Made by a program: the position numbers and the translations under genes. This document shows positions 47,410-58,892 of a stretch of 64,000 bases of DNA, piece by piece (positions within the stretch are counted from its first letter, which is position 1; each line of letters begins with the position of its first letter). The notes under the pieces were generated by a model. It had not been told where the DNA came from, made no database searches, and saw only the letters and a list, made by a program, of their open reading frames with translations. Origin of the DNA: Malaya genurostris (taxonomy: Eukaryota > Arthropoda > Insecta > Diptera > Culicidae); assembly GCF_030247185.1 (NCBI RefSeq), contig NC_080571.1, forward strand, positions 232,455,666 through 232,519,665, in the 5' to 3' direction.

Positions 47410-49104
47410 TCTATATATATAAAAATGCAGAGATCATTCTTTGTAATCGCATCACGTAAGAACGGATGGACGGATTGAGATGCTTTTTTTTCTGTTTGAT
47501 CAGTTTTTACCCCCACCGGGTTCGTACATCAAAAAAATTAGGAAAACTTACCGGAAAAGTGGGAAAAACCAATAAAGTTGTTTTGTATGGACAATGGAAT
47601 TTTCCACTGCAAAAGTCGCCAATGATTGCTAGATCTACAATTGATGTTTGGCGCGCAAGGAGATGCTCAGTATTTCGCCGTTGAAGAAAAGAATACTAGA
47701 TCTTTGGAAAATCGTTTGACGCGCAACGAGTAGATTTGGGTAGAGATTTTACATGCATGATTGATTCGTCATTTGGAAACACGTGCTTAATAGGGTATCA
47801 AAATCATTACTTGCCAAATGACTGTTTTAGCTATACCGTAAACAGAAGCACAAGTTCTAATGTCATTTACCAGTAGATGTAGTTAGATGAATTATGTTGG
47901 CCATCGTGGCCGTGAGTTGAACAAATCAAATTATGTAACGACTTTTTTACGTATCAATGATAGGATTCTGCTGTTGAAATAATGAGTTCAGATGAAAATA
48001 TTTTCCTTGCATTTAGCATGCTGACGTTTGTTTAGCCGATTCGAGTGAGTTTTCAAGAGTGGTTTACTTCAAAACGGATGGTATTCATGACATTTGTAAG
48101 CTGCTTAAGCCGGCCCCCTGTCACGACGCCATCTTGATGAGATCAAAATCGGAACTTCAAAATCAGCTGATTGCAAGTAAACAAAAAAACAGCAATACAT
48201 TAGTTTTACGCGTTTACCTTGTTTAGTGCACGAAAATTAGTGAATTTTGGGTCGACTCTCTCACAATAACTTGTCGGTTTATCTAAAATACAGCAGGCAG
48301 TGTTTTGGGACATCAAGTGGAGATAATTTTCACAATTTGGGAGTCGCGATGAGTATCAAAACATCGCAGTGTTTGGGGCTCGAAACGCGAGGGGCTCAAC
48401 GTAATCGGTATACTTTCAAATGGCTGGTGCTCACATACCGGTGTCAGATGGGTGGCTTAAGCCAAATCATTTCATTTTCCGAACTTTGGATTACTTGACG
48501 AATTGCCATATGCGAATCGTGAATATCATATCTGAAGGAAAAACCGTGGCATGTAAGAACCATTAATTGTGAGATCTGCTGTTTTGTACATTGGGTTTAA
48601 CGATAAGAAGAATACTGATATAATCACACCTCATGTTCACTCCGCTAGAACAGAATATTGATTCTCAGGACTGAATACTAAGAAAAACGATGTGGTGGCT
48701 CGACGAATGAGAGGCCTTTTGATACAATTCATGAACGAATATAGCGTTCATGTCAAAGTTAATGGACACAATAATTAATAAAAGGGTAATTTGAAATTTC
48801 GAATGTCCAAGTATTTTTCGTTTTATCGCTAATTCGTTAATCTAAAATTGATCCTGTCATTATCCTGCTACGAACAGTCATCAAACACGACTAAGTAATA
48901 TCACTAGCGGTGAAGTAGGTTATGGACAACCGTTCATAATTAGTTTATTACTTTCGATAATCCCTAAGGATTTGCTATTAAATTTTAAACGTCTTCAGTA
49001 CAAATAAGTCTTAATACTCAATGATAAACAACAATCCCCGAGGGCTGCTTTTGGAAATTTGTGGGGTCAATTTAAAGTATTTATCTTGGTCATCTCTTTT
49101 TCGT

Positions 49105-50345
49105 CCATCTGTTAATTTATTTATTTGTTTATTTAGCAAAGGAAAAGCCTGCTGGAGCTGAGATTTTGGCTCTCCTTCTCCAGCAGGCATAAAACATTCT
49201 CATCTTTTGTATCAACAAATAACATTTGACCAAATGATACATAACGAAATCTTTAATTACCCTTATTTAAACTACAAAGCTAATTAACAACTATTCATAT
49301 TGACTAATTATCCTAATAAAACTAGCGGGAGAAGATTTGGAGAAAACGGGTTTTAATGGCTTTACGAGATAAATTAAAAAATCAGAGCAAGTATTGAATA
49401 CGCGACACATACTCGAAAACGGTTCATTAAAGCCATAGTTAGTTCTAGCACGAGGAATTCTGAGAAAGGGATTAAACCGCAAATTGCGCCGAAGAATGTC
49501 AAAACTTAGCTGTTGTAGGAGATCTGCACTATTAATTCGAGATTGGATGAGGTCCGCGACGAAAACAGCTTTTTGTGTATCACGGCGGACAGATAGCAAA
49601 TCGAAGTGTATGTCTACAACGATTTTCGTAGCTTGGAAGATTAAATGGATCTCTCCAGGGCAGGCGACGCAAAGCAAAACGAATGAACTTGCACTGAACA
49701 GTTTCAATGCGTAGCTTATCTGTTTGATAATATGGTGCCAAAACAACAACAGTATACTCGCGAACTAGAGCGTAATATAACGATTTCAGGCAGTATATGT
49801 TATTGAAATTTTTTGAGATGCGAAAGATGAATCCTAGCATCTTTAATGCTTTAGAGAGGGTATATTCTATGTGATTTTTGAAACTAAGTTTTGAATCCAA
49901 TAACACTCCTAGATCCTTAATTGATGTCTCCCGTTTTAGTGCAGCTTGCGAAATAGTGTAATCATCCATGATCGTAGTTCGTTTACGAGAGAAGGAGATA
50001 ACGTAGCATTTGAAGGCGTTGATAACCATTCTGTTGACGTTGCACCAGTTAGAAAATACATCCAACTGTAACTGCAAGAAATTTGAGTCTTTCAGATCTT
50101 TGATAAGATGAAACAGCTTGAAATCGTCGACGAATGATAGCTTCATACATTGCAATGCGAAATTCAGATCATTTTGATATAGCAAAAAAATGAATGGTCC
50201 TAGATGGCTTCCCTGAGGAACGCCAGAGCTCACGATGAATGATGGAGTAACGCAGTCGCTAAATTTCACGGTCGTACTACGACCAGTCAGATATGATTCA
50301 ATCCAATCCATCATCCCACATGTCAAATCTTTAGTTTGAGAGAGA
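49105..50345 (-). mobile_element. CR1-like retrotransposon fragment, 5'-truncated
   Basis: Minus-strand copy related to 60465-63240, ending in an (ATTT)n-like run at 49112-49132 that corresponds to an (AAAT)n 3' tail. It has lost everything upstream of mid-RT. It sits within Helitron-like unit 1, so it inserted after that unit or was carried by it. Confidence 0.78.
49291..50345 (-). pseudogene. CR1-like RT C-terminal half, frameshifted
   Basis: From 50345: MMDWIESYLTGRSTTVKF, SSGVPQGSHLGPFIFLLY and LSFVDDFKLFHLI, where VDD replaces the usual ADD. RKRTTIMDDYTIS, IKDLGVLLDSKLSFKNHIEY and NIYCLKSLYYALVRE follow. A frameshift near 49700 moves the C-terminal part (LLSVRRDTQKAVFVADLIQS, NYGFNEPFSSMCRVFNT) into another frame ending at 49291. 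It corresponds to roughly the last 350 residues of the ORF at 60520. The frameshift and missing 5' half make it dead. Confidence 0.82.
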
Positions 50346-50638
50346 TCTACAATCTCTGTTTAATACACTGACTCGAAGGATGAGATGGCAAACGGTGTAT
50401 TTGTTTAGTTTTTGCGTAACAAAAGCATTGAACATATCCACAATAATTTTTGATGATATTTCTTCTTCGGGACGAAGTTATTGTGTTGGATATGAATTTG
50501 TCGTAATTCGTTTATTGTAAGCCAAGTAATCAGTAAAATAATGGAAAGAAACTTTAACGTTTGGCAACTCTGCTGTTCGAAAACACAAATTTAAAAAAAT
50601 AATTTCAGGCGAGACGAAGTTCGACGGGTCAGCTAGTA

Positions 50639-52239
50639 TATAATTCAGGGATCATTCTTTGTAATCGCATCACGTAAGAACGGATGGACGGATTTACATG
50701 ATTCTTTTTTTGTTTGATCAGTTTTTATCCCCACCTGGATCGTACATCAAAAAATTAGGAAAACTTGCCGGAAAAGTGGGAAAATCCATAAAATTGTTTT
50801 GTATGGACAATGGAATTTTCCGTTGAAAAAGTCGCCAATGATTGCTAGATCTACGGTTGATGTTTGGCGCGAAACGAGTTGCATAAGTGTTTGGTCGTCG
50901 AAGAAAAGAATACTAGATCGTAGAAAAAATCGTTTGGCGCGCAACGAATAGTTTTCACATGCATACTTGATTCATGTTATTTGTCATTTCGAGTCACGTG
51001 CTTAATTCCATATCAAAATTATTACTTGCCAAATGACTCAATAACGGAATGCATATAACTGTTCTAGAAAACCGTTGTAGATAGGAGAAAAAGTTCTGAT
51101 ATCGTTCACCAGTTGATTGATTGTGTGTAATGGAGTTAGATTAATAATATTGATCATTGTGAATCAATGAATAGTTTGTGCTGTAGAAGTGCTAAGGTCA
51201 AACTAAGAGATTTTCCTAGAATTTTGCTTTCGAATGATTTAGATTACACAAAGCGCACATAATAAGTGGCGATCAGATATAACTCGCTCCCTCTCAATGC
51301 ATGAACCGTGAGAGAATTTTTCTACATTTTTCCGCTCCACCTTATACTTTGAGTATTTCACGGCCCTTACCAAAATAGATACAGTTTTGCAATGATCGGC
51401 GCGGTGTGGAATTTACCAAGAGAGAATCGCAATTTGACAATAATCGCAGAAAATCTAATCGATGATTCAACTTAATGATTCCCATGGTGTGGAGCATTCA
51501 CAGACGTTTTCATAACATAACTCATAAAAAGGTTATATGCACATAGTTAGAATAAGCGACAAAAGTAAAGTGATTCTATCACAATTATCCACTTCCCGTA
51601 TAGAATCGGATCGCAAATCAAGAGTTTCTTCAGAGCGAATCTCTACAGCAGGGTGCTAACCCGTGATGCTCAGACGGGTCACGGACGAGAGAAATTAGCT
51701 TTCGCACTGGTGTCCATTCTGTGTTAAATGAACCATGCCGGTTTTTTGTTGCTGAGATGATATCCATCTTCCTTTGATAGCACTGATTGCATCGTGTGAA
51801 GAGTTGCTAGAGAGCGTTCTTTGATACGATAAAAGCCAATCTTGCTGAGAAGAATGTTCAAATTGGTAAGATCAATATCAACTTAAAATGTAAGCGTTGT
51901 CTCTCCAAGTTAAAGTTCCTTCGTGCCTAAAAATATCCAATTTATTAGAGCTCTAAAGTACGTGTGGCACTTTTTGGCAACTTAAATGTACAGAACAAGT
52001 TATTAGAAAACATTATCGATGCTTAAAAGTTGTACACATTTTAACAGTAATTTTGGGTGATGTTTCTTTTTTTAGGTTTAAGCGAATGTATGTCGAGCTC
52101 CGTTGTTTGTAGGTTAAGTAATCAGAAAAATATTGGAGAGAAAAGTTAACCACTTAGTCGTAAGACCATTCTGCTCTTCGAACACATAAATGCGAACAAA
52201 TAGTTTTTGGGCGAGACGAAGTTCGACGGGTCAGCTTGT
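50639..52239 (+). mobile_element. Helitron-like element, unit 2 (head-to-tail)
   Basis: Immediately follows the CTAGT end of unit 1 with ATATAATTCAGGGATCATTC, a start equivalent to unit 1 but lacking the first TC. It ends GGCGAGACGAAGTTCGACGG, then GTCAGCTTGT at 52239, followed by T. Repeat B copy 2 is embedded at about 51293-51860. Head-to-tail joining without spacer is what rolling-circle replication can produce. Confidence 0.68.
51293..51860. repeat. Dispersed repeat B, copy 2 (uninterrupted)
   Basis: Same order of motifs as 41538-42155 plus 44108-44240, but without family A copy d between GAACCATGCCGG and TTTTTTGTTGCTGAGATGAT. It also lacks the smaller family A-like insertion. It provides an empty-site comparison. 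Confidence 0.65.
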
Positions 52240-52690
52240 TGACTTATAGTTATCAAATGACTATGATCTGGGTTCCAGTTCATTGCTCCATTTCAGGCAA
52301 TGAAAGAAAGGATAATTTAGCCAAATGTGGTGCTCTTGAGGGTGTAGGTTCTGAGCAACCGATTGCTCTCAACGAATACTATAGCGCGTCTCCCTAAAGG
52401 ACACTTGCCAACAAGCAAGCTTCTTGGGATGTGAATGGTCTGGATCGGTGGATGCGCTCAATTATTCCTAAGATGTCGACAAAGGCATGGTCTGGATGTG
52501 AGTAGGAATTTCATTTGTGTGATGTTCAGACTCATACCCAACCACTACGTACATCCCCTCTGATCGGACTTTCCAAGACTAGTCGTTGGATTATGGTGAA
52601 GGTTATCACGATATTGAGCATGTCGTTTCGACATGCATGCTTTCTAGTTCTTCCATACATTCATCATTTCCTTAAGGCCATTGAAGTTTT
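52240..52690 (+). pseudogene. I-type RNase H and C-terminal fragment, right part
   Basis: Continues the fragment at 47108-47409: MIWVPVHCSISGNERKDNLA, LNEYYSAS, then a stop, ASWDVNGLDRWMRSIIPKMS and TKAW. Shifted frames carry remnants of the SNHYTLDAHLLRIGLS and HVVWTC segments seen in the ORF at 7141-10253. It ends near a short T-rich stretch at about 52690. Several stops and frameshifts. Confidence 0.8.
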
Positions 52691-53466
52691 AATTAAATTT
52701 TTTTTTTATTTGCGTGAAAACGTCTTACTCTCTTAAGAGACGCCTTTTCAAAATTCGCCTTGTGGAAGAATGGGTAGAACTTGTACTAAACGCAAAAACA
52801 TAATTATTTTTCCATGCCATGATGAAATATGATTATCAATTTATGATTATTTTTTCAGCAATGTAAGATAACAGGTGATTTATTCTGAGTAATTCAACTT
52901 CAGATGCATGAAATATTCAATATTCAAGCTATAAATTCTAGATTTGGATTCAATTCATTTCAATTTTAGATCTGAAATCTGAAACAGAATTTTTAAACTA
53001 GCTTCTGAATCAGAATTTAATTCTTAAATTCTGTTTCAGAATTTACTTAATGAATCCACTTTCAGAATTTATTTCCAGGATTTAGGGTCAAAATTCTTTT
53101 TAGAGCTAAGGCTTAGAGTTCTGAACATTAGTTCAACCAATACACATGTACAAAGAAACCAGAAATAGTTATAAGATCAGTATCATGTACAATATATGTA
53201 TACTACGACGAAGAAAAACTTATGTTTATTGCGTTAAGAAATATAAAAAAATACTGAAAAAATACGCTCAGCTGATATGTTTTGCAACAATAAAACAATG
53301 AAAATGCAAGAAATGAGATTAATAAAAAAAAACTCTGTTTGCCAGTTCTACAAGAGCATCAAGATCAGCAGAGATTAACAAACGATTATAAATATACTCT
53401 CCTACCCAGTGTTTGAGCGGAAAATAGGGATAAAACGAGAGACTTGAGAGTTATTGTCTGAAGAAC
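52691..53466. other. AT-rich region without recognisable gene
   Basis: Contains GAATTTAATTCTTAAATTCTG-like words repeated irregularly at 52900-53110 (variants of TTCAGAATTTA), a low-complexity patch, but no coding sequence. Confidence 0.5.
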
Positions 53467-55288
53467 AGTAAAACAGTAAAAGAGTAAAACAGTAAAACAG
53501 TAAAACAGTAAAACAGTAAAACAGTAAAACAGTAAAACAGTAAAACAGTAAAACAGTAAAACAGTAAAACAGTAAAACAGTAAAACAGTAAAACAGTAAA
53601 ACAGTAAAACAGTAAAACAGTAAAACAGTAAAACAGTAAAACAGTAAAACAGTAAAACAGTAAAACAGTAAAACAGTAAAACAGTAAAACAGTAAAACAG
53701 TAAAACAGTAAAACAGTAAAACAGTAAAACAGTAAAACAGTAAAACAGTAAAACAGTAAAACAGTAAAACAGTAAAACAGTAAAACAGTAAAACAGTAAA
53801 ACAGTAAAACAGTAAAACAGTAAAACAGTAAAACAGTAAAACAGTAAAACAGTAAAACAGTAAAACAGTAAAACAGTAAAACAGTAAAACAGTAAAACAG
53901 TAAAACAGTAAAACAGTAAAACAGTAAAACAGTAAAACAGTAAAACAGTAAAACAGTAAAACAGTAAAACAGTAAAACAGTAAAACAGTAAAACAGTAAA
54001 ACAGTAAAACAGTAAAACAGTAAAACAGTAAAACAGTAAAACAGTAAAACAGTAAAACAGTAAAACAGTAAAACAGTAAAACAGTAAAACAGTAAAACAG
54101 TAAAACAGTAAAACAGTAAAACAGTAAAACAGTAAAACAGTAAAACAGTAAAACAGTAAAACAGTAAAACAGTAAAACAGTAAAACAGTAAAACAGTAAA
54201 ACAGTAAAACAGTAAAACAGTAAAACAGTAAAACAGTAAAACAGTAAAACAGTAAAACAGTAAAACAGTAAAACAGTAAAACAGTAAAACAGTAAAACAG
54301 TAAAACAGTAAAACAGTAAAACAGTAAAACAGTAAAACAGTAAAACAGTAAAACAGTAAAACAGTAAAACAGTAAAACAGTAAAACAGTAAAACAGTAAA
54401 ACAGTAAAACTGTAAAACTGTAAAACAGTAAAACAGTAAAACAGTAAAACAGTAAAACAGTAAAACAGTAAAACAGTAAAACAGTAAAACAGTAAAACAG
54501 TAAAACAGTAAAACAGTAAAACAGTAAAACAGTAAAACAGTAAAACAGTAAAACAGTAAAACAGTAAAACAGTAAAACAGTAAAACAGTAAAACAGTAAA
54601 ACAGTAAAACAGTAAAACAGTAAAACAGTAAAACAGTAAAACAGTAAAACAGTAAAACAGTAAAACAGTAAAACAGTAAAACAGTAAAACAGTAAAACAG
54701 TAAAACAGTAAAACAGTAAAACAGTAAAACAGTAAAACAGTAAAACAGTAAAACAGTAAAACAGTAAAACAGTAAAACAGTAAAACAGTAAAACAGTAAA
54801 ACAGTAAAACAGTAAAACAGTAAAACAGTAAAACAGTAAAACAGTAAAACAGTAAAACAGTAAAACAGTAAAACAGTAAAACAGTAAAACAGTAAAACAG
54901 TAAAACAGTAAAACAGTAAAACAGTAAAACAGTAAAACAGTAAAACAGTAAAACAGTAAAACAGTAAAACAGTAAAACAGTAAAACAGTAAAACAGTAAA
55001 ACAGTAAAACAGTAAAACAGTAAAACAGTAAAACAGTAAAACAGTAAAACAGTAAAACAGTAAAACAGTAAAACAGTAAAACAGTAAAACAGTAAAACAG
55101 TAAAACAGTAAAACAGTAAAACAGTAAAACAATAAAACAATAAAACAGTAAAACAGTAAAACAGTAAAACAGTAAAACAGTAAAACAGTAAAACAGTAAA
55201 ACAGTAAAACAGTAAAATAGTAAAACAGTAAAACAGTAAAACAGTAAAACAGTAAAACAGTAAAACAGTAAAACAGTAAAACAGTAAA
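53467..55288. repeat. (AGTAAAAC)n octamer satellite, about 228 copies
   Basis: About 1.82 kb of the octamer AGTAAAAC with very few variants: AGTAAAAG near the left edge, two CTGTAAAA units at about 54410-54425, two CAATAAAA units at about 55130-55140, and one ATAGTAAA at 55216. The octamer lacks stop codons in all three minus-strand frames, which creates long artificial VLLFYCFT frames. Isolated units also occur outside (55400 and 55991-56024). This could be a true expansion or affected by assembly. Confidence 0.97.
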
Positions 55289-55689
55289 GTTATACAGACA
55301 AAATAAAAGTGAAATAATTATCAACGGTAAAGATGGAATGAAATAATAAAAAAAAGATTAAATTAGTAATAATTAAGAATAGAAAAAAATTAAATTTAAA
55401 ACAGTAGCAAACCTAGTAAAATTTTACGAAGGAAACAGGATAAAATTGTAAAAAACAACAGAAAATAAAAAACGGAAGATACGTAATTGTGATATAATCA
55501 TACAAAACATTGTGCAAGTACAAACAAAAAGCTAAAATGATTGATAGAATTGATGATTAACTGAAAAATGGTAGCAAAAGAAAAACTTGGTGAGAGTAAA
55601 GATAAACAGACAACAGAAGAAAGAAGACAATATAATTGGAACAAATGGGACAGATGAACAATTATTGAATTTAAATTACATTTTCATTG
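55289..55689. other. A-rich region without gene
   Basis: Strongly A-rich on the plus strand, with no recognisable coding sequence. It looks like decayed flank of the octamer array. Confidence 0.5.
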
Positions 55690-55920
55690 CGTGTCTCCTT
55701 CTGCTCATCAGTGCTCAAAGAGGTTCAAATTCAACTTCTATCTCCGCCAAGCAGCTTAATTTGAACCGCTAAGCAGACTCAAAGTTTTCACTATTTATGT
55801 AATAATTTAAATTGAACTGCTTGGTGGAGATGGCAGTAGAATTTGAACTGCTTCAAGCACTGATGAACCGAAGGCGAAACCTAAAAGAAGTCGAAATAAA
55901 ATATGTGCTTTTTGCACAAA
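55690..55920. mobile_element. Decayed hammerhead element, locus 2
   Basis: Same plan as 27906-28477: an inverted hammerhead remnant on the minus strand followed by a forward half. On the minus strand: GAGTC (complement ending at 55776-55778), TGCTTAGCGGTTCAAATT pairing with AATTTGAACCTCTTTGAGCA, then CTGATGA (complement of 55705-55711), but GAAA is altered to GGAGA. On the plus strand: CAAGCACTGATGA (to 55866), ACCGAAGGC and GAAA (55876-55879) without an upstream cleavage half. The right end AAATATGTGC...GCACAAAT corresponds to the GGTTATGTGCACCTAGCATA stretch of locus 1. Confidence 0.6.
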
Positions 55921-57189
55921 TCAACCACCCCCTAAATGTTCAAATTGAAGTTTTTTTGTCAACTTGCTTGTATGTTACTGTATCATGACAGGAAAACAGA
56001 AAAACAGTGAAACAGTAAAACAACTCAATAATATAAATACATTTATAAGTACACAAAAAAGATTTTTTAAATAATAATAAAAAACAAACAATTCACCCGA
56101 CAGGTTACTAGGTTTCTTCAAACTGCGACAATCAAGCTTCTTTTACATTGCCATAGGAACAGGCTGATCTATTCACTCTGTCGGTTGGATCGGTGACTGT
56201 TGCCAGAGAGAGAAAGCGGAAATTTATTCCGGCCACGTTTGCAGTCACGCAAGACGAATACCAGGACCTTTCGATTGGTATTCAGTCCGGCCAAAATCAA
56301 CACGGAAGATTAGTGTCGGCTGGCTGTAAGGATTTTGTCAGGCCCTTGACAAGGCCCGTATATCGAGCGGCCGCCCGAAGGAGTATCCGATTCAGTGAAT
56401 AAATGGACGTGACCGGGACTAGATAACTCGGACCAATTCTCGCTTCCGGAATTGATCCCACACGGATGGGAATTGAAAATCAAACCCAGAGTTAGGTCGT
56501 ATGTTTTTTAATCAGCAGATAAAGGATGAGGTTTTCTGGGACTGTATGTGAGCAGATGGTTCCTTTGGACTCTGCTTTTATCTGTGGGTGAGTTTTTATG
56601 TGTATAGAGAGCATTAATGTTTTCCATAAACAAATAGAACAGAAGATTTATCTGTAGCAGAAGAATCTTGTCCTAAGAACCTGCAGTACAGAATAATAAT
56701 CAATGTTTACGAAGCTAATAGTTTTTGTTGCAGTAAATGAAATGATAAATTATATTGAAATGAATTGAAAGACATTAGAATAAAAATGATTCAGTTTGAA
56801 TAAATCATCTGCTCATTTTATTTACTTTATTTTCATAAAATACATAGGATACTGAGAAGTTACTCACACTTAAATATAAGGTGTTATGATAAAAATTAAA
56901 ACCAACCGAAATGTACGTCAAGTTTTTAGTTTGAATCCTTCCAAAAAGTTTTCTACAGCCTTTTTAATCACTTTCGTATCCGAAGAACACTAGTTTTCCT
57001 TGAACTGTATCTCGCTGACAATTGTCTTTCGCGTCTTTTTCTATAACGCAAGGTTCTGTCGTGCTGTGAACGTTTATGTCCTTGGGTACCACCTGGACGT
57101 TACTAGCAATATTCCATTCCATGATCTTCTAGCATAACAGAACGAAGTAATTCTGTTTCAATTCAAGCTACAGGAACAGATGGCTTACC
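55921..57189. other. No recognised gene; GC-rich patch at 56.1-56.46 kb
   Basis: Within AT-rich DNA, about 56100-56460 is clearly richer in G and C and has a 69-codon frame (56193-56402, plus) with no recognisable domain. It could be low-copy host DNA. The rest shows nothing. Confidence 0.4.
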
Positions 57190-57901
57190 ATCTAATCTAA
57201 TCTAATATGTTTTGAAACAACAGACACTTCGAAGTCAAATGTTTCTCGTGCTAAAGAACGTTTGAACCTTCGAGGGTTCGAAAGCTGTACAATACGATTC
57301 TTGATGGAAATTTGAATTGCATAATCATGGACGACGAAAACTACGTGAAACTCGATTACAAATCCTTGCCGGGATAACAGTATTATACGGTGCGAGAAGG
57401 GCAAGTGTTTAACCAGTCCGAGACATCGATTGAAGTCGAAAAATTTTGTGAGAAAGCTATGGTCTGGCAAGCAATTTGTAGCTGCGGTAATATTTCGAAA
57501 CCCTTCATCACCACTGCTTCAATGAACAGCGAAATATACATCAAGCAATGTTTTTTAAAACGACTTCTACCCATGATTCGAAGCCACAAGGATCCTGTTG
57601 TCTTCTGGTCGGATCTTACTTGTTGCCGCTACTCGAAATCAACTGTAGAATGGTATACTAACAAAAATGTCACTTTCGTCCCAAAAGACATGAATCCACC
57701 AAATTACCCACAACTTCGACCAATTGAGGAATTTTGGGCATTAACGAAGGCATATCTTAGGAAATATGTCTCGGTAGCCGAAATCATTCAACATTTCGAA
57801 AAAGATTGGAAAAAGTGTCAAAACTTGTCGCCAAGAAGTCTGTACGGAATTTAATTAGGAAAGTTCGCAAGAAGGTGCGCCAGCTAGTCTACAATGGCTA
57901 A
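57190..57901 (+). pseudogene. Tc1/mariner-type DD37E transposase, broken
   Basis: The catalytic domain of a cut-and-paste transposase. IIMDDENYVKLDYKSLPG carries the first Asp (about 57330), a TAA interrupts at about 57372, then VFNQSETSIEVEKFCEKAMV, WQAICSCGNISKPFITTA and VVFWSDLTCCRYSKSTVEWY with the second Asp follow. NYPQLRPIEEFW holds the Glu 37 residues after that Asp, giving DD37E. A frameshift near 57815 moves the C-terminal KSVRNLIRKVRKKVRQLVYN segment to another frame, ending about 57901. The DNA-binding N-terminus is missing. The spacing matches the ITmD37E group described from mosquitoes. Possible right-end sequence TACTTTCTGGGACAGTCTTT lies near 58018. Confidence 0.82.
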
Positions 57902-58586
57902 CTAGCAAATGTTGAGAATAATATTCTGTTGTTGTAGTCTAATACTATCAGTATATCGAATAAAATTTGAACATCTAACACTTGTTAATTATTTACAGCG
58001 AAATCAAAGTGCGTCCATACTTTCTGGGACAGTCTTTAGTATGAGACTCATCGATCTGCGATAATTGTAAATTCCACACAACGTCGATCATTGCAAACTG
58101 TACCTGTACCTATCAGCCTATAATTCCGAAACCGGATGTCGTATCCGCATGTGAAAATTAGAATAGCGGTCTTTGAGAAAATGGATTGCACTTTTTGAGT
58201 TCATTTTGCGCAATTTACACCGTAACTCCCGAACCGTAAGTCGGATCCAGATGTAATTCAATAGAAACCTATAGACTAGAAGACTTTTTATTTCAATCTA
58301 ATTTGAAGAAAATTGGTTGAGTGGTCTCTGTTATCGTGCGCTTCTTTTTCATGTTTTGCACATTTTTCCATGTTTTTTTTTCTCGAACCGGAAGTTCGAT
58401 CCTGGTAAAATTCAATAGCAACCTATGAGACCAAGAGACCTTTCATTTGAATCTAAAAGTGAAGGTCATTTAGGGATTACCCAAGTTTTGTGCTAGGGCA
58501 CATAACCGTTTTTAATATTTTCGGCACGTCAGAAAAGTCATTGCACTCCGTTACAAAACAAAAAGTGTTCTGTAGATAGCAGAAAC

Positions 58587-58685
58587 TTTACGTCTGCTTA
58601 GCGGTTCAAATTGAACTGCCGAGTTTAGCACTGAGCAGTTCAATTTGAACTGCTCTGGACTGATGAGTCAAAGACGAAACGTAAA
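58587..58685 (+). ncRNA. Hammerhead ribozyme, locus 3
   Basis: TTTACG (58587-58592), TC with the predicted cut after C58594, a stem I hairpin (58595-58659) in which GCGGTTCAAATTGAACTGC pairs with GCAGTTCAATTTGAACTGC, CTGATGA (58660-58666), stem II GTC-AAA-GAC (58667-58675), GAAA (58676-58679) and CGTAAA (58680-58685). All core bases are intact, but the first pairs of stem I next to the core are weaker than in locus 1. The upstream sequence (AAAAGTGTTCTGTAGATAGC) is related to the same position in the 266-bp unit. TGCTAGGGCACATAACCG lies at about 58491 in inverted orientation. Confidence 0.75.
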
Positions 58686-58855
58686 AATACTAAAGGTGAA
58701 GCCCGAAAGAAAGGGACAAAAGAGACGCAAAAAGAAGCGATGAGAAACTTGACAACGCATCGGGTTCACTCTGACATACTTGTCATTTTTCTGCTGAATT
58801 GGAATGGACGGAGCGCTGACGCGCGACTCCGTGCGATTTGCTAAGTTTCGTACCG

Positions 58856-58892
58856 CTTCGCGTCGCTTGTCGCTTGTCGCTTGTCGCTTGTC
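58856..58892. repeat. 7-bp tandem repeat (CGCTTGT)n
   Basis: Four to five copies of CGCTTGT following CTTCGCGT. Small tandem array, no wider context. Confidence 0.85.

Larger units (their letters stand above)
47410..50638 (+). mobile_element. Helitron-like element, unit 1
   Basis: Starts TCTATATATATAAAAATG after an A and ends GACGAAGTTCGACGGGTCAG-CTAGT at 50638. The first 300 bp (ATCATTCTTTGTAATCGCAT, AACGGATGGACGGATT) recur at the start of unit 2. There is no Rep/helicase frame, so it is nonautonomous. A CR1-like fragment sits at about 49105-50345. The target is an I-type retrotransposon remnant that continues at 52240. Confidence 0.72.

Noticed and set aside
53386..55324. Long minus-strand open frames of 584 and 640 codons
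   Set aside because: They are pure products of the AGTAAAAC octamer array (repeating VLLFYCFT) and carry no gene evidence.
56193..56402. 69-codon frame in a GC-rich patch
   Set aside because: No recognisable domain, no convincing splice sites, short.
57192..57589. Minus-strand frames over the transposase
   Set aside because: Shadows of the plus-strand DD37E coding sequence.
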